A stretch of DNA of 64,000 bases from Codonopsis lanceolata (lineage: Eukaryota > Streptophyta > Magnoliopsida > Asterales > Campanulaceae), in contig CM028382.1 in the NCBI GenBank assembly GCA_013146195.2, positions 62,413,596-62,477,595 of the forward strand, in the 5' to 3' direction. This document shows, piece by piece, positions 46,141 to 56,854 of the stretch (position 1 is the stretch's first letter; each line of letters starts with the position of its first letter). Below the pieces are notes generated by a model. That model made no database searches and was not told the DNA's origin. It worked only from the letters and a program-made list of their open reading frames with translations. The translations under genes were made by a program, and so were the position numbers.

Positions 46141-47331
46141 ATGGTGAAGACTAGACACGGTACGAATACCGAGGTACTGGTCCTAGCCAAGGAGGCGGTG
46201 TTGGTAGAGATGATAGATAGAATAGACAGGGTGACAGACCTCCACAGCAGGAGCAGGTTGACCCTAATGCGCAGATGGCGGACATGTATCGCCGTATGCT
46301 TGCTTTTATGGCTGAGATGGGCCAGGGAGGTCAGCCAGAGGGTGTACCACTTGCACCACCACCACCACCAGAACCAGAGGCGAGGGAGTCGCCGCCTCGT
46401 AATGATGTGCCTGTTGATCCTAGAGTGAGGAACAACGCTACTTTGGAGAGATTCTTGAAGATGAAACCTCCATCTTTCGAGGGAGATTCTGATGCTAGTA
46501 TTGCTGAGTTGTGGCTAGAGGACTTAGAGAAGATCTTTGCAGCTCTGGACTGCACTGAGGAAGAGAAGGTTCTATTGGCAGTGTATAAGCTGAGGGCAGC
46601 CGCCAACCATTGGTGGAAAGTCTTGCTTGCTAGCTGGAATCTGAATCGGGTTCATAGAGTGTGGCCTAACTTCGAGAGGGAGTTCAGGGCTTCTTATGTA
46701 CCGATGGTAGTGAGGTAGAGGAGAGAGAAGGAGTTCCAGGATTTGGAGCAGGGTTCTATGTCCGTGGCTCAGTATTCGTCTAAGTTCACTGAGTTATCAC
46801 GGTATTGTGCACATCTTGTACCAGATGAGTCCCAGAGGGTTCTTAAGTTCGTTAAGGGTTTGAAGACCGAGTTTAGGAGGCAGCTTTTGTCTCTTCAGTT
46901 GGCAGATTATCAGGGCGCGGTAGATCGTGCCTATGAGATAGAGATAGATATTGAGGAGCACAGGTAGAAGCCTTATGTGCAGTCTTCACAAAGAAGAATA
47001 GTCATCACAGACCTCGCAAAGATTCCGGGAGAGGCCGATTCGGGAATTGGTCGGCTCGGGCAACCGTAGCAAGCGGGCCGGTAGGTATGTGGGCGCCTAG
47101 ACAGCCTCGAGAGTAGGGATAGTCGCGCTCCATCTTCTCAGGGGCAGCAGGGACAAAGGAACAGTTCTGTGGTATGTTCTTATTGTCAGCGCACGGGACA
47201 TGCGGTTGAGAAGTGTTGGACTAAGACTACCAAGTGTCACGGGTGTGGTGACACAGGTCATATGAGGAGAGATTGTCCTAAGGCTGGTGTTAGTCAGTCA
47301 GTGGGTTCTGTTTCACAATCTGGGAACAAGT
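46141..47331 (+). pseudogene. Gypsy gag
   Basis: Starts MVKTRHGTNTEVLV; a frame change before 46275 leads to MADMYRRMLAFMAEMGQGG, a proline-rich stretch and the Retrotrans_gag domain (FLKMKPPSFEGDSDASIAEL ... ANHWWK). A TAG at 46716-46718 and another at 46965-46967 break it where Gln is normal. Two CCHC knuckles follow, CSYCQRTGHAVEKC (about 47174-47215) and CHGCGDTGHMRRDC (about 47232-47273). A TGA closes the region at about 47331. Gag would form the particle and bind RNA. Confidence 0.88.
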
Positions 47332-47378
47332 GAGATAGTGACGGGCGTCCGAAGGCGCAGGCTCGAGTATTTGCGCTT

Positions 47379-50300
47379 GATCAGTGTGGTGTTCCAGAGT
47401 CTACTTCGGTGATTGGAGGTACTCTCTCAGTTTTCGATCATAAAGCTCGAGTTCTTATAGATCCGAGGTCCACTCATTCATATGTCGCATCACATTTTAT
47501 AAATCATTTATGTGTATTGCCTGCTCAGTTGCCTTATGTTCTTGAGGTGTCTACACCGTTGGGTGATTGTATGTTGGCGTCTGAGGTCTATAGGAGTTGT
47601 GATGTACTTGTTTGTGATCGGGTTTTGCATGCGGATTTGGTAGTATTGCCTATCCGGGATTTTGACGTGATATTGGGTATGGATTGGATTTGTGTTTACC
47701 ATGCTTTAGTAGATTGCCGCCGCAAAAGGATTACTTTTGCCATCCCGGTATTCCGGAATTTGTGTTTACGGGTGATCATGCTTTGAATGGTATACATGTT
47801 ATTTCTACTTTGCGGGCTAGGAAACTTCTATCTCAGGGGTGTACGGGGTATATTGCTTGTGTGCTTGATACTAGCATGTCTACTGTTAATATAGAAGATG
47901 TACCGGTAGTTAATGAATTTTCGGATGTCTTTTCTACTGATTATGCATTACCTCCCGACCGAGAGTTAGAGTTTTGCATTGAGCTATTGCCAGGGACTTC
48001 ACCTATCTCTAGAGCACCTTATAGGATGGCTCCAGCTGAGTTGAGGGAGTTGAAGGAGCAGTTGCAGGAACTTCTGGATAGGGAGTTTATTAAACCGAGT
48101 GTGTCTCAATGGGGTGCACCGGTGTTATTTGTGAAGAAGAAGGATGGTAGTTTGCGGTTGTGCATTGACTATCGCCGCTGAACCAAAGTTACTATAAAGA
48201 ATAAGTATCCGTTACCTCACATTGATGATCTCTTTGATCAGCTTCAGGGGTCTATTGTGTATTCCAAGTTAGACTTGAGGAGTGGTTACCACCAGTTGAG
48301 GGTTCGGGCGGAGGATGTCCCGAAGACAGCCTTTCGCGTATGGCCATTATGAGTTTGTTGTGATGCCGTTTGGTTTGACAAACGCGCCTGCCGTTTTCAT
48401 GGACTTGATGAATAGGGTGTTTCATGAGTACCTTGATTGTTTTGTAGTGGTGTTCATTGATGATATCCTCGTGTACTCGAAGTCACGAGAGGAGCATGAG
48501 AATCATTTGAGAGAAGTTCTTTCTGTGTTGCGTAAGAAACTGCTTTTTGCTAAGTTTAGCAAGTGTGCGTTTTGGCTAGAATAGGTTGCTTTTCTTGGGC
48601 ATGTTGTGTCTAGTGATGGTATTGCGGTGGATCCATCAAAGGTTGAGGCTGTTACCAAGTGGAAGACTCCTAGTACGGTGACCGAAGTCCGTAGTTTCCT
48701 GGGCTTGGCGGGTTATTACCGTAGGTTCATTGAGGGATTTTCCAAGATTGCTACTCCTATGACCAATCTTACACAGAAGAAGTCTGCTTTTGTTTGGAGT
48801 GACAAGTGCGAGGCTAGTTTTCAGGAATTAAAGAGGAGATTGACTACAGCTCCTGTATTGGTATTGCCTAGTGGTTGTGATAACTTCGTGGTTTATAGTG
48901 ATGCTTCGTTAGAAGGTTTGGGTTGTGTGCTTATGCAGAACGAGAAGGTTATTGCCTATGCTTCTAGGAAGTTGTCACCATATGAGCAAAATTATCCGAC
49001 TCACGATCTTGAGTTAGCAGCTATTATCTTTGCGCTTCACAAGTGGAAACACTACCTTTATGGAGCTAAGTTTGAGGTGTATACGGATCACAAGAGTCTG
49101 AAATACCTTTTCTCACAAAAGGAGTTGAATATGAGACAGAGGCGATGGATGGAAAAGCTTAAGGATCATGATTGTACTATCTTATACCATCCGGGGAAAG
49201 CGAATGTAGTTGCGGATGCGTTGAGTAGGAAATCCTACATGTCATGTTTGATGATGAGGGAATGGAAGATGCTTGAGGATGTCCGTGATTGGAGTCCTGT
49301 TATGAGTGAGCATAGTGTTCTCTTCGCTAGTGTTCGTGCTACACCAGTGTTATTTGGGTTGATCAAGGAAGCTCAAGCTACTGATCCAGATTTGATGAAG
49401 ATTATCAATGGATTGGGTGAGAATAATACACCCGAGTTCGCGATAAACAGTGATGGGATCTTGACATTTCAGAATCGGGTTTGCGTTCATTCTTCCGATG
49501 GAGTGAAACGTATGTTTCTTGATGAGGCTCACAAGGCCAAGTATACGATACATCCGGGTAGTACTAAGATGTACCGTGACTTGAAGAGGCAGTTTTGGTG
49601 GAATGGTATGAAGAGGGAGATAGCTGAGTATGTTTCGAGATGTTTGACGTGTCAGCAGGTTAAGGCTGAGCACTAGAGACCTGCCGGTTTACTTCAGCCA
49701 CTTGAGATTCGAAGTGGAAGTGAGAGCATATTACCATGGATTTTGTTACAGGGTTGCCACGTACTCGTAGAGGCTTTGATGCAGTTTGGGTTGTCGTTGA
49801 TAGGTTGACTAAATCTTCTCATTTTATTCCTATTGCGATTTCTTACAGTTTGAGTCAGTTGGCAGCGTTGTACATTCAGGAGATTGTGAGATTACATGGT
49901 GTACCGGTTAGCCTTGTGTCAGATAGGGACCCCATATTTACTTCGAGGTTTTGGCATTCTTTGCAGGAAGCTTTGGGTACGAAGTTGAACTTCAGTACTG
50001 CTTTTCAGCCACAGTCAGATGGTCAGTCTGAGAGGTTGATACAAATTTTAGAGGACATGTTACGTGCGTGTGCTATGGATTTCAAGGGTAGTTGGGATTC
50101 ACATCTACCGTTGGTTGAGTTTGCGTATAATAATAGTTATCAATCGAGCATTGAGATGGCGCCGTATGAGGCTTTGTATGGGCGTAAGTGTCAATCACCG
50201 ATTTGCTGGGATGAGGTTGGTAAGGCTAGGTTATGGGGTTCGAAGATGGTACAACAGTCGGCTGAGAGCGTGAAACTGATTAGAGACAGATTGCTTACAG

Positions 50301-50824
50301 CACAGAGTAGACAGAAAAGCTACACAGACAACCGGAGACGTGATCTTGAGTTTCAGGTTGGTGACTATGTGTTCTTGAAGGTATCGCCCCGGCACGGTAC
50401 TAAGCGGTTTGGGAAGAAAGGGAAACTTTCACCGAGGTTTATTGGTCCGTTTGAGATCTTAGAGCGGATTGGATCTTTGGCTTATCGACTTGCGTTACCA
50501 CCGTCTATATCGGGTGTCCATGATGTGTTTCATGTTTCTATGCTTCGTAAGTACTTGAAGGACAAATCACATGTTCTTGCTTATGAGGAGATTACATTTG
50601 AGCCCGATCTTTCCTACGTTGAGAAACCGGTGAGGATTCTTGATACCAAGGAGCAAGTCTTGAGGACTAAGCGGATTCCGTTAGTGAAGGTCTTGTGGAA
50701 GAATCATGATACTGAGGAAACCACGTGGGAGACTGAACTTGATATGCGGGGTAAATACCCTTACCTATTCGAGATTACTGGTATGAATTTAGGGACTAAA
50801 TTCCTTCAAGTGGGGAGGATGTGA
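47379..50824 (+). pseudogene. Gypsy pol: protease, RT, RNase H, integrase, chromodomain
   Basis: Protease: LIDPRSTHSYVA, where the catalytic D-S/T-G is changed to D-P-R; ILGMDW follows. A frame change near 47740 leads to RT with FVKKKDGSLRLCIDY; a stop at 48179 and a 4-base loss near 48335 precede FVVMPFGLTNAP and the intact FIDD box (48456-48467). TAG at 48582 ends that frame. RNase H (VYSDASLEGLGCVL, ADALSRKS) and the integrase HHCC zinc region run to TAG at 49674; TGA precedes MDFVTGLPRTRR near 49730. The DDE core is intact (MDFV, SDRDPIF, GQSERL), then a GPY/F module (RFIGPFEIL) and a chromodomain-like tail (VLWKNHDTEETTWE). The last frame ends at the LTR edge. Most stops replace Gln (CAG to TAG). 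Confidence 0.92.
50810..50819 (+). other. Gypsy polypurine tract
   Basis: GTGGGGAGGA immediately precedes the 3' LTR. Confidence 0.85.
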
Positions 50825-53800
50825 GAACCCAAACCCCTTTTACATGTATAACTTCATTATAGCATGTTTATTGTATTTCTTAATATGCTAGAGACTTCAT
50901 TTCATTCATATCATGCTTGCATTAAGTTGGTTAGGATCATAGAAGAGTGATTGCCTTCCATGCGTTGCATGCTTTGTTGTTAATGCTTTGAGTGTTTGTC
51001 TTAGCATGATTAGCACTTATCTAGGTCTCATTGGAGTCTTAGTACCTTGCATATGAGATTTATAATGTTCATCTTAGTCATAGTATGCTTGGTTGGGAGT
51101 TCGGAAGCCTTTCCTGTTTCATTTGACCTTTTGACTCTTAGGGTCTCTCGGTTTGTCTTTCCTTGCCTCGTTTCGTGTCTTTGAGACTCATGAGATATTA
51201 ACTTGAACCTTAGACCTTGTATCCTAGTCTTAAACATATTTAAGAATGTGCATTTATGCTTGTTGTATCTTTGTTTAACTCGTCTTTGATCCGTTTGATG
51301 TTCGTTGCAAGTTTCACACTTCATTCCTCCTTGTTTCGGGTGATGTTCGGACCTGTTCCGATTGTGTTTTGAGTGTTGGTTTACCCCCCTTGAATTACTT
51401 GGGTTGTTTGGGGTGCATTCTAGGACAAATTTGAAGGCTTTTCAATTTAGAGACCTTGCTATCGCAACGTGGTTTGGGTCTTGCCCTCGCATGGAAGGCA
51501 TCAACTTGGGAAACAAAGTTCTGGAGACCTTGCGAAGGCAAGGTAGAGATGACCTTGCGACCGCAAGGTCATCAGTTCTTCAATTACGGGTTTTTGGGTA
51601 AGTTTTGGTTGATGACCACCATGCCCTTACCCCTTGGCCGTCTTTAGTGACTCAAGCCATCATTGTTGACCTTAGTCCAAGCCTCCTAAACCCTTGGATG
51701 AGATGCTATCAATGGCTAGCAAGCCATATAACCTCTCTCACTTAGATTATGATTTAGTTGGAAGGTATATAAGCCTATTTCAGCCATTGGTGACCACCAA
51801 GCTTCATTTTTGCTGAACATTAAACTCCATTTTCGTCCTTGGGAAGAAGCCCAACTTGTGTGACCATTTGCCAGAGTTCCGGTGACCCGATCGGCGATCC
51901 GAGACCGCCGAATCAAAGGCCTTGCCCTCCTCTTCAACAATCCTTGGTTTATTCTTCCTTCTAACCATTATTCATAGGCTAAAGGTGAGTTCTCAATTCC
52001 CAGAAATTTCATGTTAAATATTATGACATGCCCCCTTCATTAATGTTGTTCTAATCATGCTTAGGATGATTTCTAGTGAAGTAGAATCCTTCAATTCAAC
52101 CTATGAAATGTGTGTAGGATTTTATGATTTCTATATGAAGTTATGATTTTGACTTTGTGCAAAGCATGAATGTTGTTCTATATGTGCCTAGGGTCAACTC
52201 TTGCGAAAGAATATGTTTCAATTGTAGGTTTAGCAAAATCGACAATTCTAGGGTTTGAAACTCGGGATTTGGTTTATGGCTAGTTTAAGGTCATGAACGG
52301 CTTAGTTATTAAGTTCTAAATGAACAGAGAACATAGGGAAGAGCAATGGGATGCATATAGTATCAATGCTCTACTAGTTGCATTTTAGTAATAACTCACC
52401 GGAGTTGAGATTTGGGAGTTATTGAACAATACCGACTCCACATTCAATCCCTACGACGTTTGTATTTCGTTAGACTAATGTATTAGCTTACGTGACTTTG
52501 GGATGAATTGAAATGCATATTTGATATGTGTGCTTATAAGACTCAATCGAGTTCTTATGCGGTTTATATGATTGTGTGAAAGAAATGCATAATTGAGAGC
52601 ATGTTGTAGAATGATGTATCGATTTGACATGTTGAATTCGCTCTTGTCGAATTCCTATTTGATTTCTTAATGAGTAAACACTTACTTGTTGAATAAGTTC
52701 GCTCTTGTCGAACTTGTTCCTTATTTGAGTTTATATGACGAGTAAACATCTACTTGGCATTGCATTAGTCCAGCTAGCATATTTGGTTGAGTCGATGGTG
52801 TGGCAATGCATCGCCGTCACGAATTATGGGATTCGTGATAGTGATGGGTTGTTATACCGGGTTTTTAGCACACACCCCTCCACTATTGGCCACAGTGGGG
52901 AAGTAGCCCCTTTGCTGTAACCAATAGAGCACATTGGCAAGTCTATTTACCAAGTAGAGAGCTTGGTACCCGAGTAGAGAGCTCGGTACTTTGATACATC
53001 TATCACGGGTATCACTGGCACGATAAGTTAACACTGTGTATTACAGGAGCTACGTAGCGGCACCAGTTCCATAACATATCCTCTTAATGTGTGATTTAAT
53101 TTATAGCACTTAGGTGAACCAATGTGCTACCATGGATATGTGAACTAAGTGTTTATATAAATAAATGCTTGATTGACTTGATATTAAAAATGATATCTTG
53201 CTATGTATGTCGCATGATGCCATGACATGCATAATTGTTAACTCACAAAGTCTTTAAGACTTACCCCCTCCGTTTTACTGCTTTAGATCTGAGCCGTTCA
53301 GGTCCTCCCCGTTGAGGCGTTGCAAGGTTCGTGCTTGTCCGTGATCACTCGCGATGAGGTTGTTGTTTATAGATGTCCTTCTTTTGATCTCTTTTGTAAG
53401 GACGTTGGGTTTAGCAAGTCATTTAGACTTCGCTTTTGGGAACTTGATCTTCGTATTGATGTCCATTACTTGTAGTAGCTTGTATCTTATTTTGAGTGCC
53501 GGGGCATGTACGCCGAGCCTTGTATAGTGTAGTTGGTTCACATGTTTAAGTCTTCCGCTGAACATCACATTAGCTCTTATTTACTTATGTTGTTTCTTCG
53601 GCATGTTGTAGCCGTCGAGGTATATTTGCATGAACTGTTTAGTGTTGGATTCCGGTTGTAAAGTCACTGATGAATTGGTATACTTGTCTTTAAATGCTAT
53701 ATCAGGTTTTAAAAGTTTTAAATTATTCCGGCCTTTTAGTGCCGAGTCGCGTTTAATCTACAATGTTACGTCACGTCGTTTTCTATAATTGAGTCTTTGC

Positions 53801-53869
53801 ATGTATTGTAGTCCTATTTGGACGACTTGACTCGTGATTCCTCCTCGGGGTCCGGGTCGGGTCGTCACA
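50820..53869 (+). repeat. Gypsy 3' LTR
   Basis: Same ends as the 5' LTR; carries one copy of the 30-base unit duplicated there, and the third palindrome keeps full arms (ACCTTGCGACCGCAAGGT near 51553-51570). Confidence 0.95.
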
Positions 53870-55168
53870 AAATGTGTTTAAAGAGTCGTCACCTCTATTT
53901 TAAGGTTAAATAGAGAAAAAACAAAAATATAAAAAAATATAGGTTTGGGGACTAAGTTACGAGTTGGGAAAGAGTTAGGCACCCAGCTCGCCCTTTTGGT
54001 CTCGTAATGGGTTTGCTAAAACATGCTTAGTTTTGTGAATGTTTAGTCTAGAAAAATACTTATATATATGGAAAATGAAGGAGATTTATTTTAAACACTA
54101 TTTGGGCATAATAACAATTATTCTATGATAAACTAATATTTAAAGCGTAATAGTCATTATTTATAATATTTAAGAATAATACTAACTTATTTTACATTTT
54201 ATGGACATTTAAATAAACATGGCTTTATTTAATATACTAAACAAATAAACTATTATATTTTCGTTACATTTAAAGTGTAAACAAAAAATAAACTAATTAA
54301 GACATTATTTGCAGATAATATTTACAAGCATAATAACATTTATATCTACATTTTATATACTTAAAATAATTGCGAGACAGAATAATAGGTCGGAACCTAC
54401 CTCTTGTAGCGTGAGTATCTGATCTCGATACGCCTAGGCTTAGGCGATTTGCGATGCTTCCCATGTCTTCCCAAGAGAGAAAGTCTTTTGTTGTTGTTGT
54501 TGTTTTCGTCGATGTATTTTATTGTATTCGGGCAGCGTATCGGCAGTGTTTGGCTTTTTTGATCGATTCGCAGGGGTGAGGACGGCTTGCGGAGTAAGGA
54601 CTGGATGCTTGCACGGGGCAAAGAAGGAGGAGGCTCACTTGCTCGGGCAAGGGAGGAGGCTGCCAGAAGGCAGGAAGGCGGAGGCCGAAGGCTTGAGGCT
54701 CGCTTGTGTAGATGCAAGGGAAGAGGAAGACTGGCTGCCTTGGCTCACTTCGTAGAGGAAGGAAGGAAAGAAGCTTGAAGCTTATTTTTGGTGTGTTGTG
54801 GTATGTCGTCAAATTGAGGGTTGGGCCCTTCTTTCATAGGCAGAGATTCAGCTAGGCAACCGGTGAAGGCTAGAGTAGACAACTTGTACACTGCGCAGAA
54901 ACGACTGAGCATGCAACGTGCATAGTGTACTAGTTGGGGAGAAGAAAAACAATACGGGGTGCGACACATGCAATTCTGGGTGCCACGCCCTGACTTGTTT
55001 CCCTTCACATTTTTTATTTTTTTCGTTTAACCCCCTGTTTTGTCATCTTTTCTCTTTTGTGATCTACCCCCCCTGAAATGTTAAAAAAGGTAACGTCTGT
55101 TAGTCCAATTGTATAATATATATTTGTAGGACATTGTAAAATGGGGGTAAAAAATTGGGGTGTCTACA

Positions 55169-55297
55169 CCAAGTAATGCTGCTAGGCTGAGTGATGGCGT
55201 GGGACCAAGTCATGTTGCTGGGCCAAGTAACAGGTATATCAGAAGTGATGAGGGAAGTTGGGTGCCTCCCGACAAGATGAGGTCGGGGCGTCGGTAA
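55169..55297 (+). pseudogene. PMD-like gene, exon 2 (C-terminal end)
   Basis: Beyond LTR B the same frame resumes with a Ser/Asn/Ala-rich repeat that matches the sequence before the insertion (SNAVRLSNVA before, SNAARLSDGVGPSHVAGPSN after), then SWVPPDKMRSGRR and TAA at 55295-55297. The matching repeat and the TCAAG/CCAAG duplication show the two pieces were contiguous. Confidence 0.7.
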
Positions 55298-55618
55298 CAC
55301 CTCGAAAAAGTGTTTGGTCTCGGTTGGGGCATCGGTTGTGAAGAAGAGAAAGGGTATTTTTGTGTTGGGGGTGTTAATGACTACCCCGAGGTTTTCAGAG
55401 TGTGGGTTTTGGTGTTTTTGGGGATCTTAACGACTACCCCAGTGTTTTAGACACGTACTCCATGGTTGCCTTTTGTGGACCTTAATGTGATGTTGTAGTG
55501 GTTTTTCTTTCATTGGTCATGTTGATTCTTATTTTTATTAGATTTATATATGTTCACACATTACACTAGTTTTATACTTCAGTGGCTAATCGGGCTGCGT
55601 ATCGATTAGCGTGGCCAC
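55298..55618 (+). other. 3' flank of the PMD-like gene with a stem-loop
   Basis: No coding support. A block with GACTACCCCGAGG and GACTACCCCAGTG is a short imperfect repeat. At 55580-55620 CAGTGGCTAATCG and CGATTAGC...GGCCACTG pair around a ~10-base loop with a 5-base bulge. Confidence 0.4.
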
Positions 55619-56785
55619 TGTGTATAGAACTTTTCCAAGTATAATTTTTATAGGACTTCACAGGTTCATCGGAAGACCTCTTCAAAGCTTCACCGGAAGA
55701 CCTGCTTCCACATACAAATCGGCAGACCTTGTGTACACCTGGTCAATCATGACGTGTCCTGTCCAGCAATAATTAATGGATCAATTTAAGTTTATCCTCA
55801 TCTCTGTTAAATTTAAATTGAGACATTCCCTGACATCTCAAACCCGCCGAAAGCAGCTTTCCGAAAAGGAGGAAGACTTTTTCGTGATCGAACATGAAAG
55901 CGTGAAAGGCATCGTCACCGCTCGCAACAACTCTCTCAGATCTGACATCAAGATTGCCCAACTTCCAGAAGATCTCAGTAATCATTCCCTGCTCTATATC
56001 TGTGATGACGAAATTTCTGATTGACAGCCCCATGCATTTAATGCATTCAACCTAATAGAGCTGTTAAGTATTCGTCTTCTCCAACGGGTCTCTAGAATGC
56101 ACCTGCTATAAATGCTGCCATTAAAGACTGAAGAAATATACAACCATCGAACACTTGAAGAATTGCCCTGAATTCAATAACTCTAAGTCTTACAACTCAG
56201 TGCATTCAAGAGATCTTCAACAGATCCAAAAGTCCTCGTCAACAACAAGAAGCCGTGCATCAACATTTATTGTTCTACTTCTTGTTGTTATTCTTTCAAT
56301 AGCTATACTTCTGCACGAATTAAATATCCTGTATTCACAGATATTTAATTCCTTAACCCCCAAACACAAGTCAATATTTTGTACACAATCCATTGGGAAT
56401 ATTCTTTGTAATAGAACTAGTGGATAACATAGTGCACTATTTAAATCCAAGGTTGACTGCCTTGGTGGTGGACGTAGCACTCTTTATAGTGTGAACCATC
56501 CTAAAATACTTGTGTTTATTCCTTTACTGTTTATCTGCTCTTTGATTTGTTTATTACTTCAGTTATCATTACCCTTTACAGCAAACTTAAGTAACCTGTT
56601 AAAGGTCTACCGGTAATCCTTATCGGCAGACTTGATTCAACTTCATTGAAAGACTTCCGCTACTTCAATCTTTTCAATAGATTGAAAGTACCTTTCAAAG
56701 AACTTACTTAAAAGTTTTTAAGTGTGTAATAAGCTATTCAACCCCCCCCCCTTCTAGCTTATTATTGTGCTCGTTGGGACCCACA
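55619..56785 (+). repeat. Copia-3 5' LTR
   Basis: Ends GTTGGGACCCACA next to the primer site. TATAAATG is at 56107-56114. GTCTACCG/CGGCAGAC-type inverted pairs and GGAAGACCT words cluster at 55665-55735 and 56601-56633. The start is uncertain by a few bases. Frames at 55776-56480 are LTR sequence. Confidence 0.7.
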
Positions 56786-56800
56786 ATTGGTATCAGAGCC
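56786..56800 (+). other. Copia-3 primer binding site
   Basis: ATTGGTATCAGAGCC directly after the LTR, complementary to initiator tRNA-Met. Confidence 0.9.
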
Positions 56801-56854
56801 TTATTCTTTGAAAACAAGTTTTTTCGAGATTAAACTCTTGAGAGATTCGATCCA

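Larger units (their letters stand above)
42953..53869 (+). mobile_element. Full-length Tekay-like Ty3/Gypsy chromovirus
   Basis: 10.9 kb with 3077- and 3050-base LTRs and a perfect AAATG duplication (42948-42952 and 53870-53874). Gene order is gag, protease, RT, RNase H, integrase with a C-terminal chromodomain-like segment, the chromovirus layout. Very long LTRs and the chromodomain type fit the Tekay/Del clade. It is inserted in LTR B in the opposite sense. Nearly every gene has nonsense or frame lesions, but structure is complete. The LTRs are clearly alike but not identical; an exact age needs alignment. Confidence 0.95.
42843..55168 (-). mobile_element. LTR B, solo LTR inside the PMD-like gene
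   Basis: The two flanks of the Gypsy element join to a 1.4 kb LTR, TGTAGACACCCCAATTTTT to GGGGTTCTCACA on the minus strand, with TCAAG (42838-42842) and CCAAG (55169-55173) as duplication. The TATA box is degraded (TATGAAAG on the minus strand near 54832-54840). Short frames at 54397-54812 are LTR sequence, not genes. Confidence 0.85.

Noticed and set aside
46331..46606. 91-residue minus-strand frame
   Set aside because: It is antisense to the gag domain of the Gypsy element, which has recognisable protein motifs on the plus strand.
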